Below are positions 17,775 to 26,486 of a stretch of 64,000 nucleotides of DNA, one piece after another. This stretch comes from Brevibacillus migulae (lineage in GTDB: Bacteria; Bacillota; Bacilli; Brevibacillales; Brevibacillaceae). How positions within the stretch are numbered: the first letter of the stretch is position 1; each line of letters starts with the position of its first letter. Both the position numbers and the translations under genes were made by a program. The stretch spans positions 45,132 to 109,131 of the forward strand of contig NZ_SDKD01000015.1 in the NCBI RefSeq assembly GCF_004521915.1. The letters are read 5' to 3'. The notes under the pieces are model-generated. The model was given only the letters and a program-made list of their open reading frames with translations. It ran no database searches and was not told the origin of the DNA.

Positions 17775-18845
17775 ATGAGTAGACAGATCAAAATCGAGAA
17801 AACCAGTACGCCAAAGGAAAAACCGGATCAACGCAACCTTGGGTTTGGGATTCATTTTACGGATCATATGTTCATCATGGAGTATGAGACAGGAAAAGGC
17901 TGGCACAATGAGCGCATTGTTCCCTACGCCCCATTGAGTCTCGATCCGGCCGCCATGGTATTCCATTATGGTCAAGCGGTATTTGAAGGCTTGAAAGCTT
18001 ACAAAGCAGCAGATGGCCGCGTCCTCTTGTTCCGCCCGCAAAAAAACGTACAGCGCATGAATATTTCCAACGACCGTCTAAGCATGCCTCCGATCGATGA
18101 GGAACTGTTTCTCGACGCGCTGCAGCAGTTGGTGCAGGTCGAGAAGGACTGGATTCCAGTCGAAGAGGGCACTTCCCTCTATGTACGCCCATTCATCATC
18201 GCGACCGAGCCATTCTTGGGAGTGCGGTCAGCCGACCATTACACCTTTATGATCATCCTTTCGCCAGTGGGCGCTTATTATCCGGAAGGGATCAACCCCG
18301 TTAAAATTAACGTGGAGAACAAATATGTCCGCGCGGTCAGCGGTGGTACCGGCTATGCCAAAACCTCCGGCAACTATGCAGCCAGCCTGAAAGCACAAGT
18401 CGAGGCAAAAGATAAAGGCTATACGCAGGTTCTCTGGCTCGACGGGGTCGAAAAGAAATACATTGAAGAAGTCGGCAGCATGAACGTCTTCTTCAAAATC
18501 AACGGAGAAGTCATTACTCCTGCGCTGAACGGCAGCATCCTGGAAGGGGTCACACGCAGCTCCACCATTGAATTGTTGAAAGCATGGGGAGTACCGGTAT
18601 CGGAAAAACGGATCTCCATGGAAGAATTGCTGGAAGCCTCCAACAACGGCACGCTGGAAGAAGCATTCGGTACGGGTACCGCTGCTGTCATTTCTCCGAT
18701 CGGGGAATTGCGCTGGGAGGACCACGTCATGGTGATTAACCAAGGCGTTACCGGTGAGCTGTCTCGCAAAATCTATGATACGATCACGGGAATCCAAAGT
18801 GGAAAAATCGAGGACACATTTGGTTGGACCGTAGAAGTAAAATAA
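17775..18845 (+). CDS. ilvE: branched-chain amino acid aminotransferase
   Basis: IlvE (356 aa) is a fold-type IV PLP enzyme that interconverts leucine, isoleucine and valine with their 2-keto acids. The PLP-binding lysine is probably Lys196 in GYAKTSGNYAASL; FHYGQAVFEGLKAY (63-76) and the C-terminal EAFGTGTAAVISPI contact substrate and phosphate. ATG 17775 follows AGAAGGAG; an upstream extension would run into element B1 and is rejected. It completes the branched-chain step that follows ilvD. Confidence 0.95.
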   Translation: MSRQIKIEKTSTPKEKPDQRNLGFGIHFTDHMFIMEYETGKGWHNERIVPYAPLSLDPAAMVFHYGQAVFEGLKAYKAADGRVLLFRPQKNVQRMNISNDRLSMPPIDEELFLDALQQLVQVEKDWIPVEEGTSLYVRPFIIATEPFLGVRSADHYTFMIILSPVGAYYPEGINPVKINVENKYVRAVSGGTGYAKTSGNYAASLKAQVEAKDKGYTQVLWLDGVEKKYIEEVGSMNVFFKINGEVITPALNGSILEGVTRSSTIELLKAWGVPVSEKRISMEELLEASNNGTLEEAFGTGTAAVISPIGELRWEDHVMVINQGVTGELSRKIYDTITGIQSGKIEDTFGWTVEVK

Positions 18846-18852
18846 GCAAAAC

Positions 18853-18894
18853 AAAAGCGGCTATCGAGCAATCGACAGCCGCTTTCTTTTTTTG
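18853..18894. terminator. ilvE terminator
   Basis: AAAGCGGCT and AGCCGCTTT form the stem, with a T-run on the plus strand. It lies between the convergent ilvE and ABC-F genes. Confidence 0.85.
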
Positions 18895-18896
18895 AT

Positions 18897-20822
18897 TTAA
18901 TCTTCCTGAAGCTCCATCCAGCTTTCCATCAACATATCCAGCTCTTGCTGACAGCAATCAAGCTCCTTTTGCCATCCGATCAGGACTTCATATGCCGTAT
19001 GCGGCTCTGCCATCTTTGACTGCAAACGTGCTTTTTCCTGTTCGCGTTCGGCGATTTTTCTCTCCAGCTCGGCCAGCTTGTATGGATTGACCCGTTTTCC
19101 TTGCCGCTCCTGCTTTTCAGCTGCCACAAGGTATGGTGCTGCCTTTTCCGGCTGCTGAACTTTAGCTGTCTGCACAGGAGCGATCATCAGCGTTTGCTTG
19201 CGCTTCTCCCTCGCCTCTTCATACGTTCCTTCATAATGAACGATCGCACCTTGGTCGATCCAAAACACACCATCCACCGTTTTTTGCAGGAAATAGCGGT
19301 CATGCGATACGATCAACAGCGAGCCTTGGAAATCTGCCAGCGCCTCCTCCAATGTTTCCCTGGCCTCAATGTCCAGATGGTTCGTGGGCTCATCGAGAAT
19401 AAGCAGGTTGATCTCCTGATGCATCAACTGCGCGAGGCGAAGCCGCATCCGTTCCCCGCCGCTTAAGTGTTCCAGCTTTTTGAATACCTGCTCGCCGTAA
19501 AAGAGAAAGCGAGCCAAGCGATGTCTGGCTTCTCCCTCGGAAACTGCGACGGTATCCCGGAACAGATCAATGACGCGGCGTTTCGGTTCACCGGTAAACG
19601 CATGCTGGGACAAATAGCCGACCTTTACACTGCTGCCAAGCTTGACGGTTCCTTGGTCGGGCGCCTGCTCCCCCAAAAGCATCTTGATCATTGTCGATTT
19701 GCCACAGCCATTCGGTCCCAAAAGCGCTTTTCGTTCCCCGTAGCGCAGACGGAGCTGAGCCTGTCTGAACAACGGCTTATCTCCAAACGATTTGTGCACA
19801 TCCTCTGCGATCAGCACTTCCTCCCCGCTGCGGTCGCTCTGGCGAAATACGAGGTCCATCCGATCGGCTTCCAGTTTCGGTTTTTCGATCCGCTCAATCC
19901 TCGCCAATGCTTTCTCCATGCTTTTCGCTCGGCGATGAAAAGCTTCATTGGGCGGATTGGACCGATTTCCCCACTCTTTCAAGCGCTTGATGGTCTCTTG
20001 CATCTTCTTGATCTTCTTCTGCTGCTCCTCGTATTCGGCAAATTGGCGCAGCAAGCGTTCCTCTTTTTCTTTCACGAAAAACGAATAATTGCCCAGGTAG
20101 GTCGTAATCTCTCCGCCATCGACTTCATAGATGTCTGTCACGACCGCGTCCAGAAAATAACGGTCATGGGAGATGATCAGTACGGTTCCAGGGTAGTCAC
20201 ACAAAAAGGATTCCAGCCATTCCATCGCTTCGACATCGAGGTGGTTGGTCGGTTCGTCCAGCAGCAAGACATCGCAGCGCTCGCACAGCAGCTTCGCCAG
20301 ACCGATCTTGGTCTGCTCTCCACCGCTTAACTGGGCAAAAGGCGTATCCAGCATCATCCCGGGAATGCCAAGCCCGGTCACTACCTGTGCAATCGTCGCT
20401 TCAGACTGGTAGCCATTTAGATGCTCGAACCGCTCTTGCGCCTCCTGATACCAGTGCATCAGCCTTTCCAATCGGGAAGCATCATGTGCCGATTCCGCCA
20501 TCTCCTCTTCCAGCTGGCGCATCTGCGCTTGCAGGGCAAGTACTTCTGCAAACGCGCTCTCAATCACCTTTCGACCTGACCAGCCATCGGGATAGCTAGG
20601 CGACTGCGGCAAATACGCCAGCCTGCTGCCTTTCGCGCGAAAAACTTCGCCTGCATCCGGCGTTTCCAGGCCCGCGAGCAATCGGAAGAAGGTTGTTTTG
20701 CCCGCTCCATTCGGACCTACGATGCCGATCCGTTCCCCTGCTTTGACTTCAATCGTAATATTTTCCAAAACCGGATTGTATCCGTATGATTTCGCTACTT
20801 GTTTTGTGGCAATCATGATCAT
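18897..20822 (-). CDS. ABC-F ATPase, ribosome-associated (antibiotic-protection type candidate)
   Basis: The 641-residue protein has two ABC domains in one chain and no membrane segment, as in ABC-F proteins that act on ribosomes. Walker A motifs are GPNGAGKTT (36-44) and GPNGCGKST; signatures are LSGGEQTK and LSGGERMR; both DEPTNHLD Walker B motifs are present. The charged linker (EEQQKKIKKMQETIKRLKEW) between them would reach the peptidyl-transferase region. A C-terminal coiled coil follows. ATG 20822 has AAGGAGG eight bases upstream. A short upstream ORF and a terminator in the leader resemble the attenuators of drug-inducible ABC-F genes such as vmlR, which favours a resistance role. A housekeeping role remains possible. 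Confidence 0.9.
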   Translation of the reverse strand: MIMIATKQVAKSYGYNPVLENITIEVKAGERIGIVGPNGAGKTTFFRLLAGLETPDAGEVFRAKGSRLAYLPQSPSYPDGWSGRKVIESAFAEVLALQAQMRQLEEEMAESAHDASRLERLMHWYQEAQERFEHLNGYQSEATIAQVVTGLGIPGMMLDTPFAQLSGGEQTKIGLAKLLCERCDVLLLDEPTNHLDVEAMEWLESFLCDYPGTVLIISHDRYFLDAVVTDIYEVDGGEITTYLGNYSFFVKEKEERLLRQFAEYEEQQKKIKKMQETIKRLKEWGNRSNPPNEAFHRRAKSMEKALARIERIEKPKLEADRMDLVFRQSDRSGEEVLIAEDVHKSFGDKPLFRQAQLRLRYGERKALLGPNGCGKSTMIKMLLGEQAPDQGTVKLGSSVKVGYLSQHAFTGEPKRRVIDLFRDTVAVSEGEARHRLARFLFYGEQVFKKLEHLSGGERMRLRLAQLMHQEINLLILDEPTNHLDIEARETLEEALADFQGSLLIVSHDRYFLQKTVDGVFWIDQGAIVHYEGTYEEAREKRKQTLMIAPVQTAKVQQPEKAAPYLVAAEKQERQGKRVNPYKLAELERKIAEREQEKARLQSKMAEPHTAYEVLIGWQKELDCCQQELDMLMESWMELQED

Positions 20823-20860
20823 TTGTTTTTCCTCCTTGGATGTGGCAAAGCCATTTTTGG

Positions 20861-20892
20861 GCAAACAAAAAGCCGCAGGCAGATCCTGCGGC
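20861..20892 (-). terminator. leader terminator before the ABC-F gene
   Basis: On the minus strand GCCGCAGG (20885-20892) pairs with CCTGCGGC (20872-20879), followed by TTTTTGTTT. It lies between the upstream ORF and the ABC-F gene, so read-through must be regulated or partial. Confidence 0.8.
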
Positions 20893-20919
20893 ATCGTGTA
20901 CGAAAATAAGCCCTACTGC

Positions 20920-21057
20920 TTATCGATGCATGGCACGCTCTGTCTGAAACGTTTCACTAGATTTTCCAAAAAAGGGCATACTGGTCCCTTTGCGCGAAAA
21001 ATCATGTGTCATGCTGGTAACTTCTACCACAAACCAAGCATGAAATGTTCCAAACAT
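20920..21057 (-). CDS. candidate leader peptide upstream of ABC-F (45 aa)
   Basis: An ATG at 21057 preceded by GAGGAGG at good spacing opens a 45-codon reading frame beginning MFGTFHAWFV and ending at TAA 20920. The peptide ends about 28 bases before the leader terminator. This arrangement (strong binding site, short ORF, terminator, then ABC-F gene) is that of ribosome-mediated attenuators of antibiotic-resistance genes. The peptide itself matches nothing I know. It could be only a translated leader with no independent function. Confidence 0.6.
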   Translation of the reverse strand: MFGTFHAWFVVEVTSMTHDFSRKGTSMPFFGKSSETFQTERAMHR

Positions 21058-21133
21058 GTACCTGCACCTCCTCATCCAAGAATCAAATCACTTGCAGAAC
21101 ATCATACCACATTTGGAAATGGTTTGAAAAGGA

Positions 21134-21883
21134 CTATTCTTGAAACAGCGGCTCTCCTGTATCGATATCAATAAACTGGATGGTTGTATATGGCGACAAA
21201 TCGATCTTCCCTGCCATGTATGGATACGAAATCACTTGCGGGTACATTCTGCCTGGCTCAGGAGAGGTCATCCGAACGTAGACAGAGACCTGCTCCCAGC
21301 TCAGTTCCTGCTTCACAAATTCAATGCCGTATCCCGGATTTGGCACTTCCCCTCTGGAGATCACATAAAGGTTTCCTTGCTGATGAACCCCTTTTGCCTG
21401 TTTCCTTTCCTCAATAAACGCCTTGTCCTGCGCAGTTAACGCCGCAGAAGTCAACAAGGAGAAGGAATCAGGCTCGCCTGCTTTTCCGAGGTCGATCTTC
21501 CCGTTTTTCCACGTGAGCGGAATCCCAAGCTGCTCGGTCACCCAACGCAGCGGCACGTAGATCGTTTTCCCCTGTACAACTGCGCCCTGATCGATTTTTT
21601 GCCAGCTGTTGGTCATGACTTCATTCGTGCCGGGTTTAAATGTTAAGCTGATCCGATTGATTGTCAGCTTGCCCAAGCCCTGCTGCGTGGTCCACGTACC
21701 TTGGAGCATGCGGGCCAAATCTTCTCCGGCGATCAGCGTGCGGCCATGGAGAAGGATCGGTTTGTATTGGAAGGTGACGGGCTGTTGCTGTACCGTTATC
21801 TGTATGGGTGTTGCCGCGTTCGCGGGGGCATTGACGAAAAAAAGCCCGCTCAGCACCAATGCTATCGCTGTCTGTCTGTTCAT
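21134..21883 (-). CDS. secreted protein: copper-amine-oxidase-like N-domain plus PrcB-type C-domain
   Basis: The 249-residue protein starts at ATG 21883 (AAAGGA nine bases upstream) with a signal peptide ending in ANAA near 25. Residues 30-125 fit the stalk-like copper amine oxidase N-terminal domain common on Bacillota surfaces (RTLIAGEDLARMLQ, IYVPLRWVTEQLGI). Residues 165-235 resemble the PrcB C-terminal domain (NLYVISRGEVPNPGYGIEFV), known from a treponemal protease complex. The function is unknown; it is probably an extracytoplasmic binding protein. Confidence 0.75.
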   Translation of the reverse strand: MNRQTAIALVLSGLFFVNAPANAATPIQITVQQQPVTFQYKPILLHGRTLIAGEDLARMLQGTWTTQQGLGKLTINRISLTFKPGTNEVMTNSWQKIDQGAVVQGKTIYVPLRWVTEQLGIPLTWKNGKIDLGKAGEPDSFSLLTSAALTAQDKAFIEERKQAKGVHQQGNLYVISRGEVPNPGYGIEFVKQELSWEQVSVYVRMTSPEPGRMYPQVISYPYMAGKIDLSPYTTIQFIDIDTGEPLFQE

Positions 21884-21962
21884 CTTCAACATTCCTTTCG
21901 CATTTGCTTTCTGCCAACATGGACGCTGGCAAAGGCAAAAACGTTTCACCCTTTCACAACAG

Positions 21963-22910
21963 CTATGGAGAGTGCTGCAAAATCAAGTTGCCCATCGCAA
22001 TCACAGCAGGGATCGTCAGCAAACCCAGCAAGGTGGAAAACACCGTCGTCATCGCTCCCATTTCCTCATCGGCAGCGTATCGGGCGAAAAGAATAGACGC
22101 CATCGCGATTGTGGGCATCGCGGTCTGAATCAGGGTAACATGCGCCAGCTCCTGATCGATCGAAAAGAAGAAGAGCAGTCCTGCCGTCACCAGCGGAAAC
22201 ACGATCAGCTTCATGGCCAGCGGAAGTCCCAGCATGGGCAAAGGTACCCTTTTCTTGTTGTGCAAAAGCACCGGAATCAGCATCCCGATATACATCATCG
22301 CAAGAGGTGAAGCCAGCTTGGCCAGGCTGCCCGTCAGCTGCTTCACGATGTCAGGCGGTTCCAGCCCTAGAACAGCGACGAAGAGTCCTCCCGCGATGGC
22401 AAACATCGGGATGTTGACCAATTCTTTGAGTCCTCCCAGCGTCAGCTTGCGTTTTTCCTGCAGCAGCATGACCCCGACCGTCCAGATCGTAAAATCGAGA
22501 CCAGCATCAAAAACGGCGGCCAACAAAGCGCCCTTGGCTCCAAACAGCGCTGCGCACAACGGCAGCCCGATGAAGCCCGTATTCCCGCAGCCTGCCAGAA
22601 TCGCCAGCTGTCTGGCCTCCTTGTCTGGCACCTTGCAAGCCTTTGCTCCGATCCAGCCGAGCAGGATCCCCATGCAAGTAAAGAGTACGGCAATCGCGAA
22701 AATTACAAAAATTTGCGTTAATAACGTGCGGTCAATCGGCAATTGAAAGATTCCATCCAAGATGATGCAGGGCATCGCCACATTCACGATCAGCATGATC
22801 ATCAGCTTACGCGAATCGGCCGTGAGCGGGAGCTTTTTTCCGATGATTGCTCCAATCCCTACGATGACTCCCATCACGAGAATGGATGAGAGCACGGGTG
22901 CCATTTCCAC
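21963..22910 (-). CDS. AEC-family transporter
   Basis: The 315-residue protein has about ten hydrophobic helices in two five-helix halves, with the GCGNTGFIGLPLC segment (near 105-117) typical of the auxin-efflux-carrier family. Members export organic acids or amino-acid-like solutes. I place the start at GTG 22910, nine bases after AGGGAGGG; ATG 22904 is an alternative. The gene is downstream of the Imm1-like gene in the same direction. Confidence 0.85.
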   Translation of the reverse strand: MEMAPVLSSILVMGVIVGIGAIIGKKLPLTADSRKLMIMLIVNVAMPCIILDGIFQLPIDRTLLTQIFVIFAIAVLFTCMGILLGWIGAKACKVPDKEARQLAILAGCGNTGFIGLPLCAALFGAKGALLAAVFDAGLDFTIWTVGVMLLQEKRKLTLGGLKELVNIPMFAIAGGLFVAVLGLEPPDIVKQLTGSLAKLASPLAMMYIGMLIPVLLHNKKRVPLPMLGLPLAMKLIVFPLVTAGLLFFFSIDQELAHVTLIQTAMPTIAMASILFARYAADEEMGAMTTVFSTLLGLLTIPAVIAMGNLILQHSP

Positions 22911-22997
22911 GTCTGTTTCCCTCCCTATCGGATCAATCGCCCGCTTCAACAAAAGAGGTGGAACCCTTTCTTGAAGCGGACGAAACAATCTCTATGG

Positions 22998-23396
22998 CTA
23001 CATCTCGACAGCAATCCAGGTCAAGCCCGGATACTGTCCCATTTCACAAGTCCGCAAAATATCCCCGCAGATGGGCACCGCTTGCTCGATGGAAATGCAC
23101 CATGCAAACGGAAAGGCAACTTCGGCCCCTTCTATGTTGAGATTGCACATGACCCCATCCGGCTGTGAGGAAGCCAGTACAAAATGCTTTTCGATAGGCT
23201 CATGCTCTTTCCACTGCACCAATACCTTTCCATTGTTCCCGCCTGCGACAACCAGATCCACATGCTCGCCATAAGCCGCATGCACCAGCGTATGGGTGGT
23301 TCCATTCAGCTGGGCGATTTCCCTCAGTACGCGGGCCCACCCGGCTGATTCTACTTCTTGTCCAGACGCGTCTGTATACATCCGCCAATCATTCAT
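22998..23396 (-). CDS. Imm1-like immunity-family protein (tentative)
   Basis: The 132-residue soluble protein has a C-terminal segment of the form ISIEQAVPICGDIL followed by PGLTW, which resembles the last helix and tryptophan of the Imm1 family, proteins that neutralise polymorphic toxins. Residues 35-75 look like paired beta strands. No toxin gene is adjacent, and the match is from memory, so it may be another small alpha/beta family. ATG 23396 is preceded by AAAGGGG. Confidence 0.5.
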   Translation of the reverse strand: MNDWRMYTDASGQEVESAGWARVLREIAQLNGTTHTLVHAAYGEHVDLVVAGGNNGKVLVQWKEHEPIEKHFVLASSQPDGVMCNLNIEGAEVAFPFAWCISIEQAVPICGDILRTCEMGQYPGLTWIAVEM

Positions 23397-23441
23397 CCGT
23401 ATAACCCCTTTGCTCCCCATTCCATGACAGAAGGCTAGAAA

Positions 23442-23474
23442 TAACCCCCTTTAGTCCGAGCCAAAGGGGGAAGG
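23442..23474 (-). terminator. queF terminator (weak T-run)
   Basis: CCCCCTTT and AAAGGGGG form an eight-base stem; the minus strand continues TTATTTCT. Confidence 0.5.
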
Positions 23475-23487
23475 TACCAGTTCTATA

Positions 23488-23910
23488 TTAAGCTTCTTCT
23501 CTCTTATACTCAACTACAACCTCTGTGCCGAGACCGCCACGCGCATTCCAGTTGGCTTCAATGCGCATATAGAGAGGATCGCAGCAGGCTACCAGGTCAT
23601 TCAGGATCCGGTTGGTCGCATGCTCTTGATAAATCCCGACATTACGGTAGGAAGTCAGATAATATTTGAGCGATTTCATCTCGATCAGCTTTTGATCCGG
23701 AATGATATGGATGCGCAAGTCCGCAAAATCAGGCAGGCCGGACCACGGGCAAACCGAAGTAAATTCGTTGGTTGGCATCATGATCTCTGTTTTTTTGCCT
23801 ACATATTCATAAGGGATCGTTTCCAAAATATCAACCATGATCGCGGTCTCGTCTTGTGTGTCGAAACGAATGTTGTTGTACTTGCTGTGATTGTGCTCTG
23901 TGTGGGCCAT
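23488..23910 (-). CDS. queF: 7-cyano-7-deazaguanine reductase
   Basis: QueF (140 aa, the short unimodular type) reduces preQ0 to preQ1 with NADPH in queuosine biosynthesis. The catalytic cysteine lies in EFTSVCPWSGLPDFADL and the second signature in LKYYLTSYRNVGIYQEH. ATG 23910 follows TTAGGAGG; an upstream extension runs into the leader terminator. The leader carries a candidate preQ1-I riboswitch and terminator, which fits feedback control by the product of this enzyme. Confidence 0.96.
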   Translation of the reverse strand: MAHTEHNHSKYNNIRFDTQDETAIMVDILETIPYEYVGKKTEIMMPTNEFTSVCPWSGLPDFADLRIHIIPDQKLIEMKSLKYYLTSYRNVGIYQEHATNRILNDLVACCDPLYMRIEANWNARGGLGTEVVVEYKREEA

Positions 23911-23951
23911 ACTAATGATACCTCCTAATAATGGTTGGGTTGGTAACGACC

Positions 23952-24005
23952 AAAAAAAAGCCACTTCACGCGCACCTGACAGGATAAGCAAGGGCGGAGA
24001 GTGGC
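23952..24005 (-). terminator. expression-platform terminator upstream of queF
   Basis: On the minus strand GCCACT (24000-24005) pairs with AGTGGC (23960-23965), followed by eight T residues. The 5' part of this hairpin overlaps CTCTCCGCCC, which can pair instead with GGGGAGAG at the 3' edge of the aptamer (24022-24029). Confidence 0.65.
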
Positions 24006-24025
24006 ATCGTTTCATACTCGGCTCT

Positions 24026-24070
24026 CCCCTAGTTTTGATTTGCGAGAGGAGGGGGTTACGAACTCTCGGT
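24026..24070 (-). promoter_or_regulatory. candidate preQ1-I riboswitch aptamer
   Basis: Read on the minus strand, P1 is CGAGAG (24063-24068) with CTCTCG (24043-24048). The loop begins TTCGTAACCCCC, and the tail after P1 is CAAATCAAAACTAGG. The A-rich tail ending in AAACTAGG and the CGTAACCCC loop match the class I preQ1 aptamer layout, in which the tail crosses the minor groove and pairs with the loop. Position upstream of queF supports it. Confidence 0.65.
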
Positions 24071-24118
24071 TATTACCGTATAGAATCATACCAAACCGAG
24101 GCAAGCTTGAGAAGTATA

Positions 24119-24147
24119 TTGACAAAAAAACAAAACGGGGCTAGAGT
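24119..24147 (+). promoter_or_regulatory. sigma-A promoter of the amino acid ABC operon
   Basis: TTGACA (24119-24124) and TAGAGT (24142-24147) are 17 bases apart, 50 bases before the first gene. Confidence 0.65.
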
Positions 24148-24196
24148 TACACTCATCAAACGATAAATCATATCGGTTTACTGGGGGTTTAAATTT

Positions 24197-25033
24197 ATGA
24201 AAAAAATCTTTTCGTCGATTGCTGTCCTATCTTCTTTGGTTCTGGTCCTCGCCGGGTGCGGCACTTCCGGCAATCAGGCTGCTCCATCTGCTCCTGCCGA
24301 GAAAGCGCCAACCGAAAATGCGCAGCCCGCTAACCTGCTGGAAAAAATCAAGGCAGAAGGCAAAATTCGCGTTGGTACGGAAGGAACTTATTCTCCATTT
24401 ACGTTCCACGATGAGTCCGGCAAGCTGACCGGCTATGATGTGGAAGTGATTACCGAAGTAGCGAAGCGCATTGGCGTTGAACCTGAATTTATGGAAACCC
24501 AATGGGATTCCATGTTTGCTGGTCTTGATTCTGAGCGTTTTGACGTCATTGCCAACCAAGTTGGCATTCGCCCTGACCGTCAGGAAAAATACGATTTCTC
24601 TTCCCCATACACCGTTTCTACTGCTGTGTTGGCGGTTCACAAAGATAATACGACTGTTACAGATTTCAAAGACATCAAAGGCTTGAAAGCGGCGCAAACG
24701 CTGACCAGCAACCTGACTGATATCGCGAGAGAAAACGGTGCGGAAATCGTTGGTGTTGAAGGGTTTAACCAAGCGATCGACCTCTTGGTTTCCAAACGCG
24801 TCGAAGTCACTGTCGGTGACCGTCTCTCCTTCCTTGAATTTCTGAAGCAAAAACCGGAAACTCCTGTGAAAATCGTAGCAAACCATGCAGATGCCGCCCA
24901 AAACGGCTTCATGTTCCGCAAAGGCAGCAATGAGCTGGTAGAAGCCTTCAACAAAGCGTTGGATGAGATGCGCCAAGACGGTACACTCGCGAAAATCTCC
25001 GAGAAGTGGTTCGGTGCCGATGTTTCTAAGTAA
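24197..25033 (+). CDS. tcyA: cystine-type ABC transporter, substrate-binding lipoprotein
   Basis: The 278-residue protein carries a lipoprotein signal ending in LVLAGC (Cys21), then a family 3 solute-binding fold: IRVGTEGTYSPFTFHDESG near 56-74 and YDVEVITEVAKRIGVE near 79-94. These phrases resemble B. subtilis TcyA, the L-cystine receptor. The gene heads a three-gene operon with permease and ATPase. Another polar amino acid is possible as ligand. Confidence 0.88.
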   Translation: MKKIFSSIAVLSSLVLVLAGCGTSGNQAAPSAPAEKAPTENAQPANLLEKIKAEGKIRVGTEGTYSPFTFHDESGKLTGYDVEVITEVAKRIGVEPEFMETQWDSMFAGLDSERFDVIANQVGIRPDRQEKYDFSSPYTVSTAVLAVHKDNTTVTDFKDIKGLKAAQTLTSNLTDIARENGAEIVGVEGFNQAIDLLVSKRVEVTVGDRLSFLEFLKQKPETPVKIVANHADAAQNGFMFRKGSNELVEAFNKALDEMRQDGTLAKISEKWFGADVSK

Positions 25034-25721
25034 TCTGTTTGACAATCCAGAACGCGCTGCTCGACTCATCGAGATCGCTCAAAGCTCCTTTCTCCCATTG
25101 GTGAAAGGAGCCTTCACGTATACGCTCAGTCTCACAGTGATCTCCTTTGTCCTTGGCCTGATCCTGGCGATTCTTACTGCGCTTGCACGCATTTCGGGAG
25201 TGAAAGTGCTGCAGGGCATCGCCCGCTTTTATGTATCGATCATTCGCGGAACCCCGCTTCTCGTGCAATTATTCATTATCTTTTACGGGATGCCCAGCAT
25301 CGGGATCACCATCGATCCGTTTCCCTCCGCGATTATCGGCTTTTCGCTGAATGTGGGTGCGTACTGCTCCGAGATCGTGCGCGCGGCGATTCTATCGATT
25401 CCCAAGGGCCAGTGGGAGGCTGCCTATTCCATCGGCATGTCGTATCCTCAGGCGCTCTTGCGAATCATCCTGCCGCAAGCCGCTCGCGTCTCGGTGCCGC
25501 CGCTCTCCAATTCCTTCATCAGCTTGGTGAAGGATACCTCGCTCGCGGCATCGATTCTCGTAGCCGAGATGTTTCGCAAGGCGCAGGAGATTGCCGCGCG
25601 CACTTTTGAACCGCTGCTCGTCTATATTGAAGCAGCGCTCATTTATTGGATCATCTGCATGTTCCTGTCCTTCCTGCAGGATAAGCTGGAGCATCGCTTG
25701 GATCGCTATGTGTCGAAATAG
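25020..25721 (+). CDS. tcyB: amino acid ABC transporter permease
   Basis: The 233-residue permease has five membrane helices and the EAA loop EAAYSIGMSYPQALLRIILP near 135-154 that contacts the ATPase. ATG 25020 overlaps the last codons of the receptor gene by 14 bases, so translation is coupled. The HisM/GlnP-type family is certain; the cystine assignment follows from the receptor. Confidence 0.9.
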   Translation: MFLSNLFDNPERAARLIEIAQSSFLPLVKGAFTYTLSLTVISFVLGLILAILTALARISGVKVLQGIARFYVSIIRGTPLLVQLFIIFYGMPSIGITIDPFPSAIIGFSLNVGAYCSEIVRAAILSIPKGQWEAAYSIGMSYPQALLRIILPQAARVSVPPLSNSFISLVKDTSLAASILVAEMFRKAQEIAARTFEPLLVYIEAALIYWIICMFLSFLQDKLEHRLDRYVSK

Positions 25722-25732
25722 GAGGATCCACC

Positions 25733-26470
25733 ATGATCGAATTGAAAAATCTGCATAAACAATTTGGCGGGCTGACCGTATTGCGCGGCATCTCCCTGAA
25801 CATCGAAAAAGGGAAAGTGCTGGTCATCGTCGGTCCATCCGGTTCCGGGAAGACGACCCTCCTGCGCTGCCTCAATCTGCTGGAAACGCCGGATCAAGGC
25901 CAGATCCGGATCGGGGATGTACAGCTTGATTTCAGTAAAAAAGTAGACAAAGCACAGATTGCGAAATTGCGCAAACAAACCGGGATGGTTTTTCAAAACT
26001 ACAATCTGTTCCCTCATATGACGGCCTTGGAAAATGTCATGGAAGGCCCCGTTACCGTCAAAAAGGAAAGCAAAGAAGTGGCTCGCGCCAAAGGAAAAAC
26101 GCTCTTGGGCAAAGTCGGTCTTGCGGAGAAAATCGATGAGTATCCGTTCCAGCTTTCGGGCGGTCAGCAGCAACGGGTCGGGATCGCTCGCGCACTGGCG
26201 ATGGACCCACTCGTCATGCTGTTCGATGAGCCAACATCCGCACTCGATCCGGAGCTCGTCGGGGAAGTGCTGAAGGTGATGAAGGAGCTGGCCAAGGAAG
26301 GCATGACGATGATTGTCGTCACCCATGAGATGAGCTTCGCGCGCGAAGTCGCCGACGAGGTGATCTTCATGGATCAGGGAGTCATTGTGGAACAAGGCCC
26401 TCCGCAGCAGCTATTTGTTAACCCACGCGAGGAACGGACCCGGCAATTTTTACAATTGATCCAATCATAA
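25733..26470 (+). CDS. tcyC: amino acid ABC transporter ATP-binding protein
   Basis: The 245-residue ATPase has Walker A GPSGSGKTT near 34-42, signature LSGGQQQR near 140-147, Walker B VMLFDEP near 160-166 and the switch histidine in VVTHE. GGAGG precedes ATG 25733, eleven bases after the permease stop. A strong terminator ends the operon. Confidence 0.93.
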   Translation: MIELKNLHKQFGGLTVLRGISLNIEKGKVLVIVGPSGSGKTTLLRCLNLLETPDQGQIRIGDVQLDFSKKVDKAQIAKLRKQTGMVFQNYNLFPHMTALENVMEGPVTVKKESKEVARAKGKTLLGKVGLAEKIDEYPFQLSGGQQQRVGIARALAMDPLVMLFDEPTSALDPELVGEVLKVMKELAKEGMTMIVVTHEMSFAREVADEVIFMDQGVIVEQGPPQQLFVNPREERTRQFLQLIQS

Positions 26471-26486
26471 GTGAAAATAAGCAAAG

